Source: JBPCQA01 sp050998615
GTDB taxonomy: Bacteria; Actinomycetota; Actinomycetes; Propionibacteriales; Nocardioidaceae
DNA length: 64,000 nt
Direction: 5' to 3'
NCBI GenBank assembly: GCA_050998615.1
Contig: JBPCQA010000036.1
Location: 1 to 64,000, forward strand
Part shown: piece by piece, positions 34,208-43,397 of the stretch
How positions within the stretch are numbered: position 1 is the first letter of the stretch
How the letters are laid out: every line of letters starts with the position of its first letter
Translations under genes and position numbers: made by a program
Notes under the pieces: generated by a model
Database searches by the model: none
What the model was told of the DNA's origin: nothing
The model's input: the letters and a program-made list of their open reading frames with translations, nothing else

Positions 34208-34999
34208 ATGGGGTATGTCACCAGCGATGTACACGGCCATCGGGCGGAGCTGCTCGCGGCGTTGGCCTCGGCTGGCCTGGTCGACGCCGCCGGCGAATGG
34301 TCGGGCGGTGATGAGACGTTGTGGTTCCTTGGTGACTTTCTGGACCGCGGGCCTGACGGCGTCGGAGTCATCGACTCGGTCATGCGAATGCAGCGCTCAG
34401 CTGAAACCAGCGGCGGGGCAGTGCGCGCGCTGCTCGGCAACCACGAGGTGCTGGCACTTGGCATGCACAAGTTCGGCGACGCCGAGGTGCCGACGCCGTA
34501 CGGTCGCGGTCCAAGCTTCGCGGAGAGCTGGCTGATCAACGGCGGCCAGGCCGACGACCAGGAGCGTCTCACCGACGAACATCTGCGGTGGCTGCGCAGG
34601 CTGCCGGCTATGGCCAGGCTCGCAGATGACCTGCTGATGCACTCAGACTCTCTCGAATACCTCGCCTGGGGCGACGATGTCGAAGCGGTGAACGCCCGAG
34701 TCGCCGCCGTGCTCGGCTCGGACGACCTCGCAGCCTGGTGGGAGCTGTGGGCCAGGTTGACGACCCGGCATGCCTTTCTGGGCCTCGACGGTTCGGCGGG
34801 AGCCGCGCACATGCTGTCGACGTACGGTGGTCGCCGGATCGTCCATGGTCACAGCATCATCGGGGACATGCGCGGCGTCGAGTCCCGCTTGACTACTGGC
34901 CCCTACGAGTACGCCGACGGGTTGGCGCTGGCGGTCGACGGCGGCATCTACGACGGCGGCCCATGCCTGGTCGTCGATCTCGCCACCACCGCAACCTAG
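34208..34999 (+). CDS. Calcineurin-like metallophosphatase (PrpA/PP-like)
   Basis: 263 residues from ATG 34208. Metallophosphoesterase motifs in order: VTSDVHGHRAEL (residues 4-15), WFLGDFLDRGPDGV, RALLGNHEVLAL, LLMHSDS and RIVHGHSIIGDM, with a closing GGIYDGG. All metal ligands (D, H, D, N, H, H) are present. PP1-like Ser/Thr phosphatases and diadenosine tetraphosphatase share this core; substrate unknown. Confidence 0.85.
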   Translation: MGYVTSDVHGHRAELLAALASAGLVDAAGEWSGGDETLWFLGDFLDRGPDGVGVIDSVMRMQRSAETSGGAVRALLGNHEVLALGMHKFGDAEVPTPYGRGPSFAESWLINGGQADDQERLTDEHLRWLRRLPAMARLADDLLMHSDSLEYLAWGDDVEAVNARVAAVLGSDDLAAWWELWARLTTRHAFLGLDGSAGAAHMLSTYGGRRIVHGHSIIGDMRGVESRLTTGPYEYADGLALAVDGGIYDGGPCLVVDLATTAT

Positions 35000-35026
35000 C
35001 CGGCTGTCGCGCGACAAATGCCGCCG

Positions 35027-35046
35027 GCTCGCTCCTCAACTACCAT
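35027..35046. repeat. Dispersed intergenic palindrome, partial copy
   Basis: GCTCGCTCCTCAACTACC arm immediately upstream of the RCC1 relic; the left arm is not present. Confidence 0.55.
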
Positions 35047-35060
35047 GGCCGCGCTTATTC

Positions 35061-35608
35061 GATGGCTCGTTGTGGTGCTGGGGTGGCAACACGTTCGGGC
35101 AGCTCGGCAGCGGCACCAGGAAGCGGCAAAGAGTGCCAGGACAGGTGGGCACGGCCGGCACCTGGGCTACCGTCTCGGCCGGCAATCGCCACGTGTGTGC
35201 CACCCAGACAGACAGCACGTTGTGGTGTTGGGGAGGGCCACCGGTGGCCAACTCGGCAACGGTGATCTTCAGAAGCGTCTCTCACCTACCCAGGTGGCGG
35301 GTTCTGACTGGGCGACGGTCTCCGGCGGCGACCTGCATTCGGGTGGAACGCGAACCGACGGGTCGCTGTGGTGTTGGGGCGACAACTCGCATGGCGAGCT
35401 CGGCAACGGCACCGTCGATGACTCCCTGAAGCCGACGCGGGTGGGCATGGCCACCAACTGGTGGACGATCACTGCGGGCGGCGGACACTCCTGTGGTCGG
35501 CAAGCCGACGGTACGGCGTCGTGCTGGGGCGCTAACTTCAAGGGCCAACTCGGCGACAACACCTTGACCCAGCGCAACCAACCCGTCCACGTCCGCTCGT
35601 TCGGGTAG
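35061..35608 (+). pseudogene. RCC1-repeat protein, truncated and frameshifted relic
   Basis: About 180 codons of RCC1 blades: GSLWCWGGNTFGQLGSGT...WATVSAGNRHVCATQTDSTLWCWGG in the first frame, then a shift at about 35232-35234 and continuation GQLGNGDLQKRLSPTQVAGSDWATVSGG, GSLWCWGDNSHGELGNGT, GTASCWGANFKGQLGDNT. No signal peptide or start codon; the 5' side begins just after a copy of the dispersed palindrome at 35027-35046. Four blades remain of the usual seven, so it is very probably dead. Confidence 0.82.
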
Positions 35609-35715
35609 CCGCCTCCTGCTCGTGGTTCAGGACCGGTTGCGGCGATCGCAACTGCGCCCACGCACCGCGGCGTGTTACTGATGAGACTGCTGTGGTTTTC
35701 GCGTAGCCTCAAGCC

Positions 35716-38256
35716 ATGGCGACCCGCACGTCTTCCCCGCCGCGGTCGCGGAGATCGACCAGCTCTCGATCCGGCTCGTCCGGTGGCCAGACCCGCCGCA
35801 AGGCGTCGACACGCAAGAGCAGGAGCCTGCCTAAGGGCGCTGGCTCTCGTTCGTCCGCGCCCCGACGCTCCGGTCTTGGCCTGGTGGTTCGGCTGCTGGC
35901 CGGGCTGGTGGGTGCCGTTGGCCGTGGCCTGAGGGCCGGCTGGCTCGGTGTCGCTCACCTGATCGGCGCCGTCGTACGCCGGATCGGTTCGACCGCGCGC
36001 GAGCTCGAGCCGGAGCACCGCCGCGACGGCATCGGGCTCTCGCTGGTCGCTCTAGCCGTGATCGTGGGAGCCGCCGAGTGGTGGAGGCTGCCCGGCAGCG
36101 TCGGAGACGTCATCCGGGCGATCGTGGAGGGCTCGGTCGGGATCGCGGCGTACGCCGTCCCGCTCTTGCTGTTGGTGGGCGCCTGGCGGATGATGCGCCG
36201 ACCCGAACTCAACGGACCCGCGGGGCGGCCGATCATCGGGTGGTCGGCGATCGCTCTCGGCGTGCTCGGCCTTGTCCACATCGAGCACGGCCTGCCGCGG
36301 CCGAGTGGCGGCGCGGAGGCCATGCGCGAGGCCGGTGGCGCAGTCGGGTACGTCGGCTCGGCGCTGGTCGCCGACCTGTTTCGCAGCACATTGATCGCGA
36401 TCCCGCTGTTGGCGTTGTTGACGTTCTTCGGGCTGCTCGTGGTCACTGCGACTCCGGTCTACCAGATCCCTAGCCGGTTCGCCCTGCTGCGGGACAAGGT
36501 GCTCGGGCGCCGCGGTGGTGACCGGCAAGCACAGGAGGGCGCTGTCCTCACGGCTTCGCCACCGGAGCCGCTCAACCGCACCCGCCCGCGCCGCCGGGTC
36601 GCCACCATGGCCGACGACGGCCTTGCAGCCGAAGCGGAAGAGACTGCCACCGCGGCAGCCGGGGTCATGGAGGGCCGCGAGTTCGCCAAGCGCGGTGAGG
36701 ACGCGGCACCGCCGGACGGCGGCCCCGCCGAAGCGCCGCCGCATACGCCGCTTCCTCAGCGGGTGGAACAGCTCACTCTCTCCGGTGACATCAGCTACAC
36801 CCTGCCCGGCAACGAGGTGCTCAAACCCGGCAGCGCCCACAAGGCACGCTCCACCGCTTCGGACGCCATCGTCGATCGGCTCACGGAGGTGCTCGAGCAG
36901 TTCGGCATCGACGCGCAGGTCACCGGCTACAAACGCGGCCCCACGGTGACGAGGTACGAAGTCGAGCTCGGCCCGGCGGTCAAGGTCGAGAAGGTCACCG
37001 CGCTTAGCAAGAACATCGCGTATGCCGTCGCAAGCGCCGACGTGCGGATTTTGTCGCCGATCCCGGGCCGGTCAGCGATCGGCGTCGAGATTCCCAACCC
37101 CGACGGCGAGATCGTTTCGCTCGGTGACGTGTTGCGGGCCGCGGCTGCCCGCAACGACCACCACCCGATGATGGTCGGGCTGGGGAAGGACGTCGAGGGC
37201 GGCTTCGTGATCGCCAACCTCGCGAAGATGCCCCATCTGCTAGTGGCGGGCGCGACCGGGTCGGGGAAGTCGAGCTTCATCAACTCGATGATTGCCTCAC
37301 TGCTCATGCGGGCCACGCCCGACGAGGTGCGGATGATCATGGTCGACCCCAAGCGGGTCGAGCTGACGGCGTACGAAGGAATCCCGCACCTGATCACCCC
37401 GATCATCACGAACCCGAAGAAGGCGGCCGAAGCCCTCCAGTGGGTGGTCCGCGAGATGGACCAGCGGTACGACGACCTGGCCCACTTCGGGTTTCGGCAC
37501 ATCGACGACTTCAACCGCGCGGTCAAATCTGGTGCGCTTCAGACGCCTCCGGGCAGCGAGCGGGTGCTGGCCTCATACCCCTACTTGCTGATCGTCGTCG
37601 ACGAGCTCGCCGACCTGATGATGGTGGCGCCGCGTGATGTCGAGGACGCCATCGTCCGCATTACCCAGCTCGCCCGCGCGGCCGGCATTCACCTCGCCCT
37701 GGCGACGCAGCGCCCGTCTGTCGACGTGGTCACCGGGCTCATCAAGGCCAACGTGCCGAGCCGGCTCGCGTTCGCCACCTCATCCTTGGCCGACAGCCGG
37801 GTGATCCTCGACCAGCCAGGTGCGGAAAAGCTCGTCGGCAAGGGAGACGCACTCTTCTTGCCGATGGGAGTCAGCAAGCCGGCGCGTGTGCAAGGCGCCT
37901 GGGTCACCGAGCGCGAGATCAGAGAAGTCGTCAGCCACTGTAAGGCGCAGCTGCAGCCCACCTATCGCGAGGACGTCACGGCCCCGCAACAGAACACCCG
38001 CGAGCTCGATGACGACATCGGCGACGACCTCGACCTGGTGTGTCAGGCCGTCGAGCTTGTCGTCTCGACACAGTTCGGTTCGACCTCCATGCTGCAGCGC
38101 AAGCTGCGGGTGGGTTTCGCCAAGGCAGGACGGCTGATGGACATCTTGGAGAGCCGCGGCATTGTCGGTCCGTCAGAGGGGTCGAAAGCGCGTGATGTGT
38201 TGATCAAACCCGATGACATAGACGACGTGATCGCCAGTTTGCAAGGGGAGAGCTGA
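35716..38256 (+). CDS. ftsK: DNA translocase FtsK/SpoIIIE
   Basis: 846 residues from ATG 35716. A basic Ser/Arg-rich leader is followed by four membrane helices (residues about 105-240: SLVALAVIVGAAEWW, GIAAYAVPLLLLVGAW, IGWSAIALGVLGLV, STLIAIPLLALLTFFGLLVV), a linker, the alpha/beta motor with Walker A VAGATGSGKSSF near residue 512, Walker B YLLIVVDELADLMM, LATQRPSVDVVTG, and the C-terminal winged-helix gamma domain (GSTSMLQRKLRVGFAKAGRLMDILESRGIVG). Moves chromosome ends to the septum at division. Followed immediately by the RodZ-like gene. Confidence 0.95.
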   Translation: MATRTSSPPRSRRSTSSRSGSSGGQTRRKASTRKSRSLPKGAGSRSSAPRRSGLGLVVRLLAGLVGAVGRGLRAGWLGVAHLIGAVVRRIGSTARELEPEHRRDGIGLSLVALAVIVGAAEWWRLPGSVGDVIRAIVEGSVGIAAYAVPLLLLVGAWRMMRRPELNGPAGRPIIGWSAIALGVLGLVHIEHGLPRPSGGAEAMREAGGAVGYVGSALVADLFRSTLIAIPLLALLTFFGLLVVTATPVYQIPSRFALLRDKVLGRRGGDRQAQEGAVLTASPPEPLNRTRPRRRVATMADDGLAAEAEETATAAAGVMEGREFAKRGEDAAPPDGGPAEAPPHTPLPQRVEQLTLSGDISYTLPGNEVLKPGSAHKARSTASDAIVDRLTEVLEQFGIDAQVTGYKRGPTVTRYEVELGPAVKVEKVTALSKNIAYAVASADVRILSPIPGRSAIGVEIPNPDGEIVSLGDVLRAAAARNDHHPMMVGLGKDVEGGFVIANLAKMPHLLVAGATGSGKSSFINSMIASLLMRATPDEVRMIMVDPKRVELTAYEGIPHLITPIITNPKKAAEALQWVVREMDQRYDDLAHFGFRHIDDFNRAVKSGALQTPPGSERVLASYPYLLIVVDELADLMMVAPRDVEDAIVRITQLARAAGIHLALATQRPSVDVVTGLIKANVPSRLAFATSSLADSRVILDQPGAEKLVGKGDALFLPMGVSKPARVQGAWVTEREIREVVSHCKAQLQPTYREDVTAPQQNTRELDDDIGDDLDLVCQAVELVVSTQFGSTSMLQRKLRVGFAKAGRLMDILESRGIVGPSEGSKARDVLIKPDDIDDVIASLQGES

Positions 38257-38258
38257 TC

Positions 38259-40085
38259 ATGGAGATACGGCGTCGCGCGGGCCTGATGGGCCTTGTCGCC
38301 ATCGCCTCGGCGCTGGTGGCCGGTGGCTATCTATGGCGCTTCAGCGTGACCCCCAGCGGCGTCGACCTCTTGATCGCTGTCGCCCTCGGTCTGCTCACCG
38401 CCTACCACACCTCGGCATGGTTGACTTCACGTGCACCGGTGCTAGTTGTCGATCAAACCGGACTTCGAATTCGCCTCGGCGGCCGCTGGATCGGCGTGCC
38501 CTGGGCCGAAGTCGAGCGGGTCGAGTTGGACGGGTGCGGCCGGGTCTCCGACGGACACGTCACGGTGATCCCCGCCGATGAGAGAAAGATCCTGCGCGAG
38601 GCGACGTTGCGTTCGCGACTCGCGGCCGCCTCAAATCGCTGGTTGTACGACGCCGCGCTGGTCGCCCCGTTCGGCCTGACGACGCGAGTTTCGGTCGCCG
38701 ACATGCCCGCAGCGCTCGAGTCGTTGGCTGACGGTCGAGCTGCGATCGCGCTCGCCGGAAAGGCCGAGGCGCCCGAGCCCACGGTGGAGATCACCTCCTC
38801 TTCGCTGTCAGATGCTGGGGTCACCTCGGAGTCAGCAGGAGAAGCAGAACCGGAGACAGCACCCGAGACAACGTCACCGCGAGTGCCTGCGGTCAGGTTG
38901 TCGACGGCTCCGATGGCAAGAGTGGTCGCGGCGTTGCGTTCGCGGCCGGCTCGTCGCGCGGAAGTCATCGTGCCGGTGCCGTCGCCGGCCGCCCACATCG
39001 GTGCCATCGCGCCACGGCCGGACGTCCGCCAACCAGTCACGATGGGAATGCTGGCCTTGTCGGCCTCGCAGCCGCTCGACGACGCGGTGTCCGATGACCT
39101 GCCGGAGGTCGCGCAGCTTCGACGCCGCGACGCGGACGAGCAGCAAGGACTCAACGACGGCTCGCGAAACGTCGCACTGATCATCGACGCCACCACCGAC
39201 CTGAGCGCACGAGCGATGAACAAGGTGCGCCGCCCAATGCCGGCACAGACGTCCGACGCAGTCGCAACGCCAACCAAGTCCCGGCCAACCGCGCCAACCC
39301 GGTCCGCGCCAACCCAGTCTGAGCGAATCGAGTCCGATGCTCGGGAGGCGGGTGCCCTAATCGGAAGAACGCTGATCGAGGCCCGTGAACACCTTGGGTT
39401 GTCGGTCGATGAGCTGGCCGACCGCACCCGGATCAGGCCCTACGTCATCGAGTCACTCGAAGGCGACGACTTCTCACCGTGCGGAGGCGACTTTTATGCC
39501 CGTGGCCACCTGCGGATGCTCGCGCGAGTGCTCGGCATCGACGCCGAGGCGCTGCTCACGACGTACGACGATCACTTCGCCACGTCGCCGATCAGTGCAC
39601 GCGAGGTCTTCGACGTCGAACTCGCCTCGGGCACGTCCGGTTTAGTCCGTGACAGGGACTCCGGCGCAAAGTGGGGAGCCCTGGTCGCGGCCGTGCTCGT
39701 GCTGCTGTTGATATGGGGGGTTGCCCGCTTCTTCACGACGGGTCCCACTAACTCCGCGGTCGGCTCCGCCCCACCGCAACACTCGACGGTGTTGAGTTCA
39801 CTCGATGTGCCCAGCCGACGAGTCGGGATGAGCACTGAGCTCAGCTTTCAGCTGACGGCCGTCGGTGCGCCGTCTCGGGTGGTCGTCATGGACCGTTACA
39901 GACATGTGGTGTTTCAGGGCGTGGTGGCACACGGCGCGACCAAGACGGTGAAGGGCATCGCCCCGCTCAGCGTCTCGGCCGCCAACGGCGGCTCGATCTC
40001 GCTGACCGTTCATGGCGAGAAGCTGGGCCCGATGGGCACTCCGGGCACCGCCGCCCAGAAGGAGCTCGTGGGCGGGACCCATTAG
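38259..40085 (+). CDS. RodZ-like membrane HTH protein with extra N-terminal membrane/PH-like domain
   Basis: 608 residues from ATG 38259, 2 nt after ftsK. The N-terminus has two hydrophobic helices and a small beta-rich domain (PVLVVDQTGLRIRLGGRWIGVPWAEVERVELDG) reminiscent of bacterial PH/YdbT domains. A long Pro/Thr/Ser-rich linker (about 170-360) leads to an HTH_25 domain (GRTLIEAREHLGLSVDELADRTRIRPYVIESLEGDDFSPCGGDFYARGHLRMLARVLGID, about residues 368-427), a membrane helix (WGALVAAVLVLLLIWGVARFF) and a DUF4115-like beta domain. The second half is RodZ, linked to cell shape and MreB; the N-terminal extension makes it much longer than typical RodZ. Confidence 0.75.
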   Translation: MEIRRRAGLMGLVAIASALVAGGYLWRFSVTPSGVDLLIAVALGLLTAYHTSAWLTSRAPVLVVDQTGLRIRLGGRWIGVPWAEVERVELDGCGRVSDGHVTVIPADERKILREATLRSRLAAASNRWLYDAALVAPFGLTTRVSVADMPAALESLADGRAAIALAGKAEAPEPTVEITSSSLSDAGVTSESAGEAEPETAPETTSPRVPAVRLSTAPMARVVAALRSRPARRAEVIVPVPSPAAHIGAIAPRPDVRQPVTMGMLALSASQPLDDAVSDDLPEVAQLRRRDADEQQGLNDGSRNVALIIDATTDLSARAMNKVRRPMPAQTSDAVATPTKSRPTAPTRSAPTQSERIESDAREAGALIGRTLIEAREHLGLSVDELADRTRIRPYVIESLEGDDFSPCGGDFYARGHLRMLARVLGIDAEALLTTYDDHFATSPISAREVFDVELASGTSGLVRDRDSGAKWGALVAAVLVLLLIWGVARFFTTGPTNSAVGSAPPQHSTVLSSLDVPSRRVGMSTELSFQLTAVGAPSRVVVMDRYRHVVFQGVVAHGATKTVKGIAPLSVSAANGGSISLTVHGEKLGPMGTPGTAAQKELVGGTH

Positions 40086-40241
40086 CGCTCCCCTCAACAA
40101 CCGCTGTGGCTGAACGACACGCCGTTTTGAGACCCTTTCAACCTTCAGCCGCAACGAAAGAGACGTCGGCGGACCGCAATCGACCGTTGAGATACGGCGG
40201 CGGCGGCCGCTCCTGTGGCGCACGGCATACTTGGGCTGTTC

Positions 40242-41735
40242 ATGAACACGATCGATGAAGCCGCCCCGGTTGGCGGCACCGTGGCGCTGCTGACGCTGGG
40301 CTGTGCGCGCAACGATGTCGACTCCGAGGAGCTCGCCGCCCGGCTCGAAGCCGGCGGCTTCCGGCTCGTTGCCGATGCCGAGAACGCCGAGACGGTTGTG
40401 GTCAACACCTGCGGCTTTGTGGAGGCGGCGAAGAAGGACTCAATCGACACGTTGCTGCAGGCCGCGGAACTCAAGGGGTCAGACGGCCCCCGCGCCGTCG
40501 TCGCGGTCGGATGTCTTGCCGAGCGGTACGGCGATCAACTGGCTGGCTCGCTGCCCGAGGCGGACGCCGTGTTGGGATTCGACGACTATCCCGATATTGC
40601 CGGCCGGCTACGCCGCATTTTGGCCGGTGCGGAGGTTGTCGCCCACGAGCCGAGGGACAGGAGGTCGCTGCTGCCCATTTCACCCACGGACCGGTCCAGG
40701 GCCACCGCGACTGCGGTGTCGCTGCCAGGACACGCGCAGGTGCAGCCGGGCACGTCCATGGTCGCCGCACCCGACCTGCCACCTGGTCGCGGTCCGGCGA
40801 GTGGGCCGCGCGCGATGCGCCGACGTCTCGATGCTGGCCCAATGGCGCCGCTGAAGCTCGCGTCCGGTTGCGACCGGCGCTGCACGTTTTGCGCAATCCC
40901 GAGCTTTCGCGGCTCGTTCATGTCACGTCGACCTGGCGACATCATCGACGAGGCGCGCTGGCTGGCCGAGCAAGGCGTGCGCGAGCTCTTCTTGGTAAGC
41001 GAGAACTCCACGTCTTACGGCAAGGACCTAGGTGACATCCGGCTGCTCGAGACGCTGCTGCCGGAGCTTGGTGCGGTCGACGGAGTACGCCGAGTGCGGG
41101 TCTCCTATCTGCAGCCCGCCGAGATGCGTGGCACGCTCATCGACACGATCGCGACCGCGCCCAACGTGGCGGCGTACTTCGACCTGTCGTTCCAACACGC
41201 CGCAGGCAGCGTGTTGCGGCGGATGCGGCGCTTCGGTGACGCGCAGAAGTTCCTCGACCTGTTATCGCAGATCCGCTCCGCAGCGCCAAGCGCCGGGATC
41301 CGGAGCAACTTCATCGTGGGCTTTCCTGGTGAGACCGACGAGGACGTGCGGGTGCTGGGTGACTTCCTTGCCGCCGCCCGCCTGGACGCGGTTGGAGTCT
41401 TCGGCTACTCCGATGAGGACGGCACTGAGGCGGTTCGCCTCGATGGACACCTGAGCGACGCCGAGATCCACGGCCGGCTGGAGCATGTGACCCGGCTTGC
41501 CGAAGAGCTGACCACTCAACGCGCCGAGGACCGGATCGGGGAGCGAGTCGACGTACTGATCGAAACCCTCGACGATGAGTTCCCAGAGGGGCGGCCGGCA
41601 TGTCAAGGACCTGAGGTCGACGGCTCAACCAGGGTGATCGATCTGGCGGCGGACGTGCGCGTGGGTGACGTGGTTGAGGCGCACGTCCGGGCCACGTCGG
41701 GCGTGGACCTTGTGGCCTCGGCACGTCGGTCCTGA
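40242..41735 (+). CDS. rimO: Ribosomal protein S12 methylthiotransferase RimO
   Basis: 497 residues from ATG 40242 (in-frame GTG 40215 possible). UPF0004 domain: TLGCARNDVDSE, VVNTCGFVEAAKKDSID and VAVGCLAERYG hold the first [4Fe-4S] cysteines. The radical-SAM cluster is CDRRCTFCAIPSFRGSF, followed by TRAM at the C-terminus. A 60-residue linker between the UPF0004 and radical-SAM domains is normal for actinobacterial RimO. Adds a methylthio group to Asp of S12. Confidence 0.95.
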   Translation: MNTIDEAAPVGGTVALLTLGCARNDVDSEELAARLEAGGFRLVADAENAETVVVNTCGFVEAAKKDSIDTLLQAAELKGSDGPRAVVAVGCLAERYGDQLAGSLPEADAVLGFDDYPDIAGRLRRILAGAEVVAHEPRDRRSLLPISPTDRSRATATAVSLPGHAQVQPGTSMVAAPDLPPGRGPASGPRAMRRRLDAGPMAPLKLASGCDRRCTFCAIPSFRGSFMSRRPGDIIDEARWLAEQGVRELFLVSENSTSYGKDLGDIRLLETLLPELGAVDGVRRVRVSYLQPAEMRGTLIDTIATAPNVAAYFDLSFQHAAGSVLRRMRRFGDAQKFLDLLSQIRSAAPSAGIRSNFIVGFPGETDEDVRVLGDFLAAARLDAVGVFGYSDEDGTEAVRLDGHLSDAEIHGRLEHVTRLAEELTTQRAEDRIGERVDVLIETLDDEFPEGRPACQGPEVDGSTRVIDLAADVRVGDVVEAHVRATSGVDLVASARRS

Positions 41736-41746
41736 GGCCGTCAGAG

Positions 41747-42391
41747 ATGACAGACCAGCCGGCTCAAGCAGCAGCGTCCGACGCTTCGGTCCCGACGATC
41801 TGGAACGTCGCCAATGCCTTGACGACGCTGCGCGTGTTGATGGTGCCACTCCTCGGCTGGCTGTTGTTGTCGGATGGCGGACACGACACCGGCTACCGGC
41901 TCTGGGCCTTCCTGGTGTTTCTAGTCGCGATCCTGACCGATCGCATCGACGGCGACCTTGCCCGCAAACACAATCTGGTGACCAAGTTCGGCACCTTGAT
42001 GGATCCGATCGCCGACAAGGCCTTGACCGGGATGGCGTTCATCGGGTTGTCGATCATCGGTCAGCTGTGGTGGTGGGTCACGATCGCGGTGTTAGGGCGT
42101 GAGTGGTTCGTGACATTCCTGCGGTTCTGGGTCATCCGGCATGGCGTGATCCCGGTGAGCCGTGGCGGCAAGATCAAGACGACAGCCCAGGCCATAGCCC
42201 TGATGGGCTTCATCTTGCCGCTCGAACTGCTCCCCGATGGCCTGCACCTGGTGGGCGCGGTGCTCTGGTGGGTCGCCGTGGCGGTCATGGTTTTCGCGGT
42301 GGCCGTCACCCTGGGCACCGGCGTCGACTATGTCCGGGCTGCCATGCGGGTACGTCGACTCGGGCACCGCTCGGGGCGCCCATCGCCGTGA
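41747..42391 (+). CDS. pgsA: CDP-diacylglycerol-glycerol-3-phosphate 3-phosphatidyltransferase
   Basis: 214 residues from ATG 41747. The CDP-alcohol phosphotransferase motif D-x2-D-G-x2-A-R-x8-G-x3-D-x3-D is present as DRIDGDLARKHNLVTKFGTLMDPIADK (residues about 65-91), within five to six membrane helices. Makes phosphatidylglycerophosphate. Its stop overlaps the start of cinA by 4 nt (GTGA), the usual pgsA-cinA-clgR order. Confidence 0.93.
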   Translation: MTDQPAQAAASDASVPTIWNVANALTTLRVLMVPLLGWLLLSDGGHDTGYRLWAFLVFLVAILTDRIDGDLARKHNLVTKFGTLMDPIADKALTGMAFIGLSIIGQLWWWVTIAVLGREWFVTFLRFWVIRHGVIPVSRGGKIKTTAQAIALMGFILPLELLPDGLHLVGAVLWWVAVAVMVFAVAVTLGTGVDYVRAAMRVRRLGHRSGRPSP

Positions 42392-42873
42392 CCGATGCGA
42401 ACGAAGAACTTGCCGCCGAGTGTCTGGCCCTGCTTCGTCGTCGTGCTGAGACGCTTGCGACAGCCGAATCGCTGACGGCCGGGTTGGTCTGCTCCACGCT
42501 GGCTGCGGTGTCCGGTGCGTCCGACATCTTGCGCGGTGGAATCGCGGCGTACGCGACTGACGTCAAAACCTCGGTGCTCCGGGTAGATCCCGAGCTAATC
42601 GTGTCGCACGGGGTCGTGTCCGCCGAGTGCGCCCGTGCCATGGCGTCGGGTGTGCGTGGCCTGTTCGAGGCCACGTGGTCGGTGTCGACGACCGGCGTCG
42701 CCGGCCCGAGCCGGCAGGAGAATGAGCCAGTCGGAACCGTGTACGTCGCGGTGGCGGGCCCGGACGACGTACACGTGCAGCATCTCCAGCTCTCCGGGTC
42801 GCGACACGACATCCGTGAAAGTGCTGTCACCGCTGGTCTGAGCCTGCTGCGCTCAGGCCTTCAACTTGGTTGA
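42388..42873 (+). CDS. cinA: CinA C-terminal domain amidohydrolase (NMN deamidase-like)
   Basis: 161 residues from GTG 42388. The single CinA/PncC domain: TLATAESLTAGLVCSTLAAVSGASDILRGGIAAYATDVKTSVLRVD (catalytic Ser in AESLTAG, Tyr in AAYA), GVAGPSRQENEPVGTVYVAV. The N-terminal molybdopterin-binding half of long CinA is absent, as in most actinobacteria. Recycles pyridine nucleotides. Confidence 0.9.
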   Translation: MTDANEELAAECLALLRRRAETLATAESLTAGLVCSTLAAVSGASDILRGGIAAYATDVKTSVLRVDPELIVSHGVVSAECARAMASGVRGLFEATWSVSTTGVAGPSRQENEPVGTVYVAVAGPDDVHVQHLQLSGSRHDIRESAVTAGLSLLRSGLQLG

Positions 42874-42988
42874 CCGGCTTTCGGCGTAGTCAGCGTCCGC
42901 TCTAATGGCGGGGTACGTCGATGAGTGGCGCAACGGGTAGCCTGGAGCAGACGGCATCGCTGGACGGGCACATCGAGAGGAGCGACTC

Positions 42989-43294
42989 ATGATATTGGTT
43001 CGTCGGCTGCTCGGAGATGTGCTTCGTCGGCAGCGGCTGCGTCAGGGCCGCACACTGCGTGATGTGTCCGCTGGCGCTCAGGTCAGCTTGGGTTATATCT
43101 CCGAGATCGAACGCGGCCAAAAGGAAGCGTCCTCGGAGTGCCTGTCGGCGATTTGCGGCGCGCTCGAAGTGCCGCTGTCGGTTGTGATGGCCGAGGTGAG
43201 CGGTGAGATAGCCCGAGAGGAGGCTGCCGTAGTTGGCATGCCCTCCCTGCGCGCCCCGGCCCGCTCGGTGGACGTCTCGAACGTCGCTGCCTAA
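42989..43294 (+). CDS. clgR: XRE-family stress regulator ClgR
   Basis: 101 residues from ATG 42989, GAGAGGAG upstream. N-terminus MILVRRLLGDVLRRQRLRQGRTLRDVSAGAQVSLGYISEIERGQKEASSECLSAICGALEVPLS is the HTH_3 domain with the strongly conserved ClgR start. ClgR activates clp protease genes and itself. A CGCT-n5-GGCG half-site pair at 42898-42910 could be an autoregulatory box, but I could not confirm its consensus. Confidence 0.92.
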   Translation: MILVRRLLGDVLRRQRLRQGRTLRDVSAGAQVSLGYISEIERGQKEASSECLSAICGALEVPLSVVMAEVSGEIAREEAAVVGMPSLRAPARSVDVSNVAA

Positions 43295-43397
43295 CCACCG
43301 CCGCCTATTCCACGCACCATTTTCATTCATGGGTGGTTGCGAGTCTGCCTTGAGAGTGGTTGATGAGTCGCCCAGGTGTTCGCCGACATCGCCACCC

